This document shows, piece after piece, positions 15,459 to 20,879 of a DNA stretch of 20,879 nt. The position numbers and the translations under genes were made by a program. The stretch comes from JAXLVB01 sp044228045 (GTDB lineage Bacteria > Bacteroidota > Bacteroidia > Cytophagales > Spirosomataceae), in assembly GCA_044228045.1 (NCBI GenBank), contig JBGAVQ010000079.1:1-20879 (forward strand). Reading direction: 5' to 3'. Below the pieces are notes generated by a model that made no database searches, was not told the origin of the DNA, and saw nothing but the letters and a program-made list of their open reading frames with translations. How positions within the stretch are numbered: position 1 is the stretch's first letter; each line of letters starts with the position of its first letter.

Positions 15459-15932
15459 ATGGAACTTACCCTTAGTACCCCAGCTCTTTTGTTCTCTACG
15501 GCATCGTTGCTGATGCTGGGTTTTAGTAATCGCTTTATGGCTATTGCCAAGCTCATCCGAGACCTCCACGCCGACTATCTTAAAGAACCCTCTGCACTAT
15601 TGGTAGAGCAATTAAAAAACCTTCGGTTTCGGGTAAGGCTTGTTCGGAATATGCAGTTTTTGGGTGTAATGAGCCTGTTTCTTAGCATTTTGTGTATGAT
15701 TTTCATTTACCTCGAAATGCAAACCGTGGCAGGTTGGCTTTTTGGATTAGCTCTTCTTTTACAAGCAGCTGCACTTGCTATTTCGGTTTATGAAATTACC
15801 ATTTCGATTGAAGCCCTCACTATTGAGCTTTCAGATGTAGAAGACTTGCTGGGAGATACCCATACCAAACGGCTAAGAGATGTGCTTCTTTTCAGAAGAA
15901 GTCGGAAGACAAAGAAATTTATACAGTCGTAA
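15459..15932 (+). CDS. DUF2721 family membrane protein
   Basis: 157 aa. The opening TPALLFSTASLLMLGFSNRFMAIAKLIRDLH is the DUF2721 pattern (SLLLL..NRF..L...IR.LH). About three membrane helices: residues 4-22, 66-87 and 92-113; a basic C-terminus (RRSRKTKKF) should be cytoplasmic. The function of the family is unknown. It starts 6 bases after marR and is presumably regulated by it. No terminator is recognisable after the stop. Confidence 0.85.
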   Translation: MELTLSTPALLFSTASLLMLGFSNRFMAIAKLIRDLHADYLKEPSALLVEQLKNLRFRVRLVRNMQFLGVMSLFLSILCMIFIYLEMQTVAGWLFGLALLLQAAALAISVYEITISIEALTIELSDVEDLLGDTHTKRLRDVLLFRRSRKTKKFIQS

Positions 15933-15939
15933 GTTGCGA

Positions 15940-16074
15940 AAGTCGAGGTAGTCAAGCAAGTCTTAAAGTCATGAAGCTGCAAGTCAAAATCCCTCCCACT
16001 GACTAACCTCCTGCTTCAGTCATAAGTCAAGAAGTCCAATCAACAAATCAGCAAGGTAAGAGCTGCCCAAAGTC
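15940..16074. repeat. Degenerate AAGTC microrepeats
   Basis: AAGTC occurs seven times within 135 bases (at 15940, 15958, 15966, 15981, 16024, 16032, 16070), in a 229-bp region with no gene. The spacing is irregular, so it is not a CRISPR array. It looks like a decayed simple repeat. Nothing else was recognised between 15933 and 16161. Confidence 0.55.
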
Positions 16075-16161
16075 CTGCTGGCCTTAGCTAATTGGTAATT
16101 TCAACTTTGATACCCCATAGAAATAGTCTCTTGTCTAACCTCTATATTTCTATTGTGTGGC

Positions 16162-16458
16162 TCAATTAAGCACCAACTTCGGAAAACGGTAGATTCGGCT
16201 GTCATAAACCATCAATTGGTCAATCTCAATGTTGAAATACCGATATAGCGGTGATTTTGACAAATATTCATGCACCTTTGCTTCTGACTCGGCGTTAATG
16301 ACCACCCAGCCTTTTGAGCGCTCTACGCTAATGGCATAAGAGTCAATGACTTCATTCTGAATCAGTTTGCTAATATAAGAACGATGAACGGGAATCTTGG
16401 ACATGAAGTCTTGGTCAAGATAACTCGGAAACGTGATAGAAACCTGATATTTATTCAT
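16162..16458 (-). CDS. Small conserved protein, muconolactone isomerase/YciI-like fold, function unknown
   Basis: 98 aa from MNKYQVSITFP; the 28 codons upstream of this ATG read like non-coding sequence. The pattern strand (YQVSITFP), helix (FMSKIPVHRSYISKLIQNEVI), strand (SYAISVERSKGWVVINA), helix (SEAKVHEYLSKSPL), strand (IEIDQLMVYD) fits a ferredoxin-like alpha/beta barrel of the muconolactone delta-isomerase or YciI type. I cannot identify a substrate, and no aromatic degradation genes are present. It is 76 bases downstream of the MDR oxidoreductase on the same strand, so it may be the second gene of that operon. Confidence 0.72.
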   Translation of the reverse strand: MNKYQVSITFPSYLDQDFMSKIPVHRSYISKLIQNEVIDSYAISVERSKGWVVINAESEAKVHEYLSKSPLYRYFNIEIDQLMVYDSRIYRFPKLVLN

Positions 16459-16534
16459 AAGGAGGAACTGGTTAGTAGCGAACCTAATCACAAGAACAAC
16501 AATAGGCTTTGGCAGAAGGTTCACGGCAAATGCA

Positions 16535-17536
16535 TCATCCAATCCTTAGCACTACTTTTCCGAATTGTTTGCCTGCGTCCATTCGACGCATAGCAAGTTC
16601 GGCGTCTTCGAGCAAATAAACCTTGTCCACAACAGGTTTTAGTTTATTTTTTTCTACAAAGTCAGTCATTGCTTTAAATTCTTGTGGTGTACCCATCGTA
16701 GAACCCATGATGTTGAGTTGCTTAAAAAACACCTTGGCAGGAATAATGCCATTGATATTACCCAATGTTCCGCCGTAAAACACGATGCTTCCACCTGGCG
16801 TAGTTACATCTATCAACTTGGCAAATCCATCGCCGCCAGCACTATCAATCACAGTGTCAAATAGCCCTGCTTTGGTCATTAAGTCTTTTTCCCACCTTGG
16901 TTCTTTGTAATTAACCCCACCGGTAGCTCCCAAGGCAATGGCTTGCTGTATTTTATCGTCTGAGCCAGACGTGACCCATACTTCTGATGCCCCCGCCGCC
17001 ACTGCAAACTGCAATGCAAACAAAGCTACCCCACCACCAATGCCTGTAATTAGCACTTTTTGTCCAGCAGAAAATCGTCCACGGGTCATTAGCGAACGCC
17101 ATGCCGTTAGCCCGGCCAAAGGCAATGCGGCTGCTTCTTCAAAAGTAAGATGAGCTGGTTTTTCGACCAAATATTCGGCAGAAATGCTGATGTATTCGGC
17201 AAAAGTACCTGGGTCGGGCATTCCGAGAATTCTGAAATTTTTGGAATAAAACCGGTCATCGTCACCCCAGTTGAGTCCTGGATTGATGATTACTTCCTTA
17301 CCAATCCAGTCAGCATCAACATCGTTTGCTACTGACTCAACCACACCAGTGCCATCAGAGCCTAACTGCACCGGAAAACGCAAACCTGGGTACATACCCC
17401 GCTGAATCCAAACATCTCGATGATTGAGTGCAGCGGCCTTTAAGCGCACTAATACGCCATTTTCGGCAAGAACAGGGGTAGGTACTTGCCTAATAATAAG
17501 CGGCTTGTGTAGTTCATCGAGGATAGAGGCTTTCAT
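16535..17536 (-). CDS. MDR superfamily oxidoreductase, zinc-independent (quinone-reductase-like)
   Basis: 333 aa. GroES-like N-terminal domain (about 25-130) and Rossmann domain with VLITGIGGGVALFALQFA (161-178, glycine loop 165-170). Dehydrogenase of the medium-chain family using NAD(P)H; substrate not predictable. The zinc-binding sites of true alcohol dehydrogenases are gone: the catalytic Cys position reads NHRDVW (38-43), the His position is Ser in GSDGTG (59-64), and the protein contains no cysteine at all. It therefore belongs with quinone oxidoreductase/crotonyl reductase-like members despite the general 'zinc-binding dehydrogenase' label. ATG 17536 gives a typical start MKASILDELHKPL. 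It is followed by the 98-aa protein. Confidence 0.9.
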   Translation of the reverse strand: MKASILDELHKPLIIRQVPTPVLAENGVLVRLKAAALNHRDVWIQRGMYPGLRFPVQLGSDGTGVVESVANDVDADWIGKEVIINPGLNWGDDDRFYSKNFRILGMPDPGTFAEYISISAEYLVEKPAHLTFEEAAALPLAGLTAWRSLMTRGRFSAGQKVLITGIGGGVALFALQFAVAAGASEVWVTSGSDDKIQQAIALGATGGVNYKEPRWEKDLMTKAGLFDTVIDSAGGDGFAKLIDVTTPGGSIVFYGGTLGNINGIIPAKVFFKQLNIMGSTMGTPQEFKAMTDFVEKNKLKPVVDKVYLLEDAELAMRRMDAGKQFGKVVLRIG

Positions 17537-17577
17537 AAATGCTTTGGGGTTAAGCTACAAAATTTATGCTGAATGGG

Positions 17578-17611
17578 TTTCAAGGTCTGCACCCAAGCAC
17601 AAACCTTGAAA
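17578..17611. repeat. Inverted repeat between the DUF1080 and MDR genes
   Basis: TTTCAAGGT (17578-17586) and ACCTTGAAA (17603-17611) are exact reverse complements with a 16-base loop. It lies 9 bases after the DUF1080 stop and 41 before the MDR start on the minus strand. No T-run follows, so it may be an attenuator, RNA end or operator. Confidence 0.45.
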
Positions 17612-17619
17612 AACTCATA

Positions 17620-18366
17620 TTACAAAGTTTTTACCTTTACATTACGATACCACACCTCTTGGCCGTGGTCTTGCAAGGCAATATGTCCTTTTAGTTTTTT
17701 GGCAAACGGCCAATCTTTAAACTTACTCTTGGCAAATCGTTGTTTGTAATCGGCTGAATTCCAATCGTATTCTGCCACTTTTTCGCCGTTGAGGTAGTGT
17801 TCAATATGCCCTTTGTTAGAGATGATTTTACCTGTGTTCCATTCTCCTACGGGCTTATTGACAAGTTTACTTGGGGCGTACAAGTCATAAACTGCACCAG
17901 CTTTTTGTACATCGTTGAGCTTATCGGGCCAGTTGTCGTGGTCAATTACCTGATATTCAACACCTGTATAATAGGTTTCCTTGATGTTGGGGTCGTCTTG
18001 CACCATGTAAATTACCCCAGAGTTACCAGCTTTTCCAACTTTCCAGTCAAAAGCCAGTTCAAAGTTTTCATACTCGGCATCTGACACCAAATCTCCATTA
18101 CCACCCTTGGTATGCATAATACCGTTTTCGACTTTCCAGCCAACGGTATCACGATGAAAGCAATGCCAGCCTGAATAATCTTTTCCATTAAAAAGCAACT
18201 GATAACCAGCCGTTTGCTCCTCATTACTTAGTTTATTGAGGGTAGAATCGGTGGCTTCGGTGGCATCAGTAGTGGTTGAGTCTGTTTGGGCCTGTTCACC
18301 AGATTTGGGACTACTACAAGCAGTCATCAAACCAATAACTGCCATTAGCGCAATTTGTTTTTTCAT
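17620..18366 (-). CDS. DUF1080 (3-keto-disaccharide hydrolase-like) lipoprotein
   Basis: 248 aa. Lipoprotein signal MKKQIALMAVIGLMTAC with lipobox LMTAC, Cys17 the lipidated residue. A Ser/Thr/Asp/Glu-rich linker (18-50) leads to the DUF1080 concanavalin-like beta sandwich: YQLLFNGKDYSGWHCF, GDLVSDAEYENFELAFDWKV, NSGVIYMVQ, IEHYLNGEKVAEY and GHIALQDHGQEVWYRNVKVK. Family members hydrolyse 3-keto-glycosides in periplasmic sugar breakdown (known for some, inferred here). Expected in the periplasm or at the outer membrane. No 3-dehydrogenase (Gfo/Idh or GMC) is in the window. A TAGGTTTG promoter 30 bases upstream supports the start. The ROK sugar kinase is divergent. Confidence 0.93.
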   Translation of the reverse strand: MKKQIALMAVIGLMTACSSPKSGEQAQTDSTTTDATEATDSTLNKLSNEEQTAGYQLLFNGKDYSGWHCFHRDTVGWKVENGIMHTKGGNGDLVSDAEYENFELAFDWKVGKAGNSGVIYMVQDDPNIKETYYTGVEYQVIDHDNWPDKLNDVQKAGAVYDLYAPSKLVNKPVGEWNTGKIISNKGHIEHYLNGEKVAEYDWNSADYKQRFAKSKFKDWPFAKKLKGHIALQDHGQEVWYRNVKVKTL

Positions 18367-18689
18367 TTTTTAAATCGGTTTAGTTACTCAGAAAGCCAAA
18401 CCTAAAAAAAAATCTCGAACCCAACAACTTTGGTTAGCTAAGGAGTTTGAAAATGTGTGTATTTGAAAATTTGATATTTTTATTCATAAAATCCTTTATA
18501 CATTATGCTGTTATTAAACAAAGAAAATCATAACAAAACGACAATTTTTATTCGTGCAACTACTTATTTTTCAGCACATTACCTTCAAATTAGCATATAG
18601 CTAAGGCGCACTGTTTTCAAATTTTCAGATTATTATTTTTTTTATTCCTATTTTCGCCCAACACAAAACCTAAACCCAACACCACAGCA
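18367..18689. other. 323-bp gene-free region between divergent DUF1080 and ROK genes
   Basis: A/T-rich and without any convincing ORF. It holds the DUF1080 promoter (18397-18428, minus) and, near its right end, TATTTTCG (18649-18656), a weak -7 for the ROK gene with a leader of about 27 bases. The middle (18430-18630) shows poly-A/T tracts only; I see no repeat, RNA gene or riboswitch in it. Confidence 0.6.
18397..18428 (-). promoter_or_regulatory. Promoter of the DUF1080 lipoprotein gene
   Basis: Reading the minus strand: -33 GTTG (18425-18428; 3 of 4), 20-base spacer, -7 TAGGTTTG (18397-18404), a full match. The expected start near 18390 gives a leader of about 24 bases. Confidence 0.6.
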
Positions 18690-19631
18690 ATGGCAATTCA
18701 ATATTTAGGCATAGACGTAGGCGGCACTAACGTAAAAATGGGCGTTGTAGATGCTAAAAGTGGCCAAATCACTAACTTTTATAGCCACGATACCGTAAGT
18801 TGGAGGCAGTCGGGGCATTTTGCCGAACGATTGGGTGATGCCATTGCCGTACAACTGGCAGACAACAAGCACATCAAAAAAGTAGGTATTGGCGTACCGG
18901 GTACATTGAGTAGAGACCGAAGCGCCTTAGCCGAAATTACAGCAATTCCCGAAATCAACGGGTTAGAGCTTAAACCCATTTTAGAAGAACGGTTTCAAGG
19001 TGTAAAGTTTTTCTTGGAAAACGATGCCAATGCCGCCGCTTTGGGTGAGTTTTATTTTGGTAAAGAAAAAATTGACGAAAATTATATTTTTATCACACTC
19101 GGCACAGGCGTTGGTGGGGCTGCTATCATCAACCGCCGGGTGTTTGTAGGTGGCGACGGCAACGCCATGGAGCCTGGTCATGTGCCTTCTCGCAATGGAA
19201 AAGTTTTGGAACGAAATATTGGCAAGAACGAACTCTTAGACATGGCCAACGAGATGAGCCGTACTTACAAAGGCGAATCTCAACTGCCAGCAGATGGCAC
19301 CATTTCGACCACGGGCTTAGTCGCTGCCGCTGCCGAGGGCGACGAATTAGCACTAAAAATATTTGAGAATGTGGGCGAAATGCTGGGTGATGCCTTGGTG
19401 AGTTTGATTCGAATATTAGACATTAAACTCATCTTGATTGGCGGTGGGCTTTCGGCTTCATTTGACTATATTATGCCTGCCATAATGAAGCAACTCAACT
19501 ACTGGCTTACCCCGTATTACCTTGACAGTCTGACTATTACAAGGGCAACACTTGGCAATGATGCCGGGTTGCAAGGAGCGGCCTCACTCTGCTTCGACAT
19601 TGCCGATGGGGTAGGTGACGGAGAAGGTTGA
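18690..19631 (+). CDS. ROK family sugar kinase (glucokinase-like)
   Basis: 313 aa. It phosphorylates a hexose, probably glucose, with ATP. Phosphate loop YLGIDVGGTNVK (5-16, DVGGTN 9-14), catalytic Asp112 in LENDANAAALGE, second phosphate loop ITLGTGVGGA (135-144), EPGH (161-164). The ROK zinc motif CxCGxxGCxE that normally follows GH is replaced by NGKVLERNIGKNELL; the protein's only cysteine is near the C-terminus, so this is a zinc-free variant. No helix-turn-helix, so it is an enzyme and not a NagC/XylR repressor. It is divergent from a putative keto-disaccharide hydrolase, which suits sugar use. Cytosolic. Confidence 0.9.
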   Translation: MAIQYLGIDVGGTNVKMGVVDAKSGQITNFYSHDTVSWRQSGHFAERLGDAIAVQLADNKHIKKVGIGVPGTLSRDRSALAEITAIPEINGLELKPILEERFQGVKFFLENDANAAALGEFYFGKEKIDENYIFITLGTGVGGAAIINRRVFVGGDGNAMEPGHVPSRNGKVLERNIGKNELLDMANEMSRTYKGESQLPADGTISTTGLVAAAAEGDELALKIFENVGEMLGDALVSLIRILDIKLILIGGGLSASFDYIMPAIMKQLNYWLTPYYLDSLTITRATLGNDAGLQGAASLCFDIADGVGDGEG

Positions 19632-19672
19632 GTTGCAGTTTACAACAGGTAGAATATCAGTTTTGTAGTTAG

Positions 19673-19700
19673 CCCCCTTGTGTGTGGAATGGAAAGGGGG
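19673..19700. repeat. Inverted repeat after the ROK gene
   Basis: CCCCCTT (19673-19679) and AAGGGGG (19694-19700) pair exactly around 14 bases, 41 bases beyond the ROK stop. No T-run, so a weak terminator at best. The C5/G5 arms resemble the 5681-5696 palindrome in composition but are a different sequence. Rest of 19632-19765: nothing recognised. Confidence 0.45.
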
Positions 19701-19765
19701 AAGAAGGCTGTGCCGCAGCAGCAGATGACAAGGCATCAAGCTACATCATTGATCAGAATCCAATT

Positions 19766-20716
19766 TTACCACAAAGCCTTTACAATAATTCGTAGGCTCA
19801 CAATAATAACGACTGTACCGACAAAAATAAACATTGGGCGGATTGGTATTTTACGCACCAATAATGCTGCAAAAGGTGCAGCTATGGTGCCTCCAAGAAT
19901 CAAGCCTAAGATGACTTGCCAGTGCGAAAAGCCCAAGAACATAATAAAGGTGATAGAACTCGCTAAAGACACAAAGAATTCTGCTAAGTTAACTGACCCA
20001 ATGGTATAAATGGGGTTGCGCCCGTTGGCAATGAGTGTAGAACTAACAATAGGGCCCCAGCCGCCTCCACCGATGGCATCTAAACAACCACCGAGCCAAG
20101 CCAATACGCCAAGGTTTTTGATGGGTTTGCGTTTAATATTTTTTGTCCACGTTTTGATAATGATTCTAACACCCAAATACAAGGTATAAACCGCCACAAT
20201 TGGCTTAATATATGAGGTATAATCTTCAAGCGAAGATAGCACATAAGCCCCTATAATAGAGCCTATTACACCAGGAAGTAACAAATGCCGAAATAATTTT
20301 TTGTTGACATTGCCAAATTTCAAGTGAGAAAGTCCAGAAACACCACTTGTAAAAATCTCAGAGGCGTGTACACTGGCACTTGCTGCTGCCGGACTAATGC
20401 CAAAACTCATCAAGAATGTAGTGGCACTTACGCCATAAGCCATGCCTAATGCCCCATCAATCATTTGGGCAACAAAGCCCCCTGCCATAAAAATAAGAAT
20501 CTGATAGTCAAGGCTTTGCCAAGCCGTTAAGACTTGCTCCCCCAGCCATTCATAAGGCAATAAACTAAACAGAATATGCCCCGCTACCATCCAACCCAAG
20601 GCCGTAATGGCCTTGAGCAGCAATGTTCGATAATTGGCTTTTGCTGAGGGTAAGGCACTCACGGCAACAGGCGTGGGTGCTACTACTTCGGTGTCAGTTC
20701 TTGAATACTCTTTCAC
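19766..20716 (-). CDS. TauE/SafE family (sulfite exporter-like) membrane transporter
   Basis: 316 aa from GTG 20716. The frame is open to a TTG at 20788, but a textbook promoter (20758-20789) occupies that stretch and would start the mRNA near 20751, so a start beyond it is required; the first suitable codon is this GTG. After a soluble N-terminus come about eight membrane helices. Family features: two half-repeats, one beginning LIFMAGGFVAQMIDGALGMAYGV with polar HASEIFTSGVSGLSHL, the other LAWLGGCLDAIGGGGWGPIVSS, each with the glycine-rich loop. TauE proteins export sulfite or sulfoacetate; SafE-like ones are uncharacterised. Substrate not predictable. Inner membrane. It is tail-to-tail with the ROK gene. 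Confidence 0.88.
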   Translation of the reverse strand: MKEYSRTDTEVVAPTPVAVSALPSAKANYRTLLLKAITALGWMVAGHILFSLLPYEWLGEQVLTAWQSLDYQILIFMAGGFVAQMIDGALGMAYGVSATTFLMSFGISPAAASASVHASEIFTSGVSGLSHLKFGNVNKKLFRHLLLPGVIGSIIGAYVLSSLEDYTSYIKPIVAVYTLYLGVRIIIKTWTKNIKRKPIKNLGVLAWLGGCLDAIGGGGWGPIVSSTLIANGRNPIYTIGSVNLAEFFVSLASSITFIMFLGFSHWQVILGLILGGTIAAPFAALLVRKIPIRPMFIFVGTVVIIVSLRIIVKALW

Positions 20717-20757
20717 GCAATAAAGCAAATTAGGCGTTTGGAATTCTATAATTATTG

Positions 20758-20789
20758 CAAAGGTAAGTAAATCTATCAATTCTACCAAA
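20758..20789 (-). promoter_or_regulatory. Promoter of the TauE/SafE gene, deciding its start
   Basis: On the minus strand: -33 TTTG (20786-20789), spacer of exactly 20, -7 TACCTTTG (20758-20765). Both are full matches, the best promoter in the window. The expected transcript start (near 20751) is downstream of the TTG opening the longest frame. Confidence 0.75.
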
Positions 20790-20879
20790 TTAGTAGATTA
20801 AAAAAATAAATCTTCTTCAACAGGATGGCTTCATAAGTCAGCAGTGAAAACACGGTGTCAAATAGGAATGCTCACTTAA
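20790..20879. other. Right end of window, no gene recognised
   Basis: Ninety bases upstream of the TauE promoter. The one ATG on the plus strand (20823) is followed by a stop after three codons. Nothing else can be supported. Confidence 0.5.

Noticed and set aside
15940..16074. CRISPR array
   Set aside because: The AAGTC repeats are only five bases long with irregular spacing, and there are no cas genes.
19673..19700. Intrinsic terminator after the ROK gene
   Set aside because: The 7-bp stem has a 14-base loop and no T-run; kept only as an inverted repeat.
19680..20009. 109-codon plus-strand ORF after the ROK gene
   Set aside because: It is mostly antisense to the TauE/SafE gene, whose membrane helices and family motifs are clear.

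Overview
The window looks like chromosomal DNA of a Bacteroidota member, most likely of the Cytophagia (Cytophagales / Spirosomaceae-like). Supporting signs are promoters of the TTTG-N19-21-TAnnTTTG type, moderate-to-low GC, almost no Shine-Dalgarno sequences, LytTR and HisKA_3 two-component systems with signal-peptide/coiled-coil sensors, a DUF2795 mini-protein, a DUF1080 lipoprotein and short dispersed palindromes. I cannot name the genus. I see no tRNA, rRNA, CRISPR array, IS element or phage gene.

Region 1 (1-8286) is a signalling cluster. Two tandem paralogous secreted caspase-fold/TPR proteins (the first cut by the window edge) run into a HisKA sensor kinase through an ATGA stop/start overlap. 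After a convergent Uma2-family nuclease gene comes a second sensor kinase with the same N-terminal sensor half but a NarL-class (HisKA_3) output, facing its probable NarL/FixJ response regulator. The caspase genes share a 140-bp block that is identical even at synonymous sites. The first kinase carries two palindromic repeats translated in frame inside its ATPase domain. This is the most unusual part of the window.

Region 2 (8287-12693) is housekeeping and stress: cutC, a conserved 73-aa DUF2795 protein with its own promoter and terminator, glpD (FAD glycerol-3-phosphate dehydrogenase), an AlbA_2-domain protein, and an Ohr/OsmC peroxidase.

Region 3 (12694-15932) is regulatory: a LytS-type kinase and LytTR response regulator pair, then a MarR regulator with a DUF2721 membrane protein. 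The marR promoter is bracketed by two copies of the palindrome TTATGC-N2/3-GCATAA, a strong candidate for an autoregulatory operator pair.

Region 4 (15933-20879) is metabolic and accessory: a 98-aa small-barrel-like protein of unknown function, a cysteine-free (so zinc-independent) MDR oxidoreductase, a DUF1080 lipoprotein, a ROK sugar kinase lacking the usual zinc-binding cysteine motif, and a TauE/SafE transporter whose textbook promoter implies a start well inside the longest open frame.

All family names come from reading motifs by eye; no database search was run.
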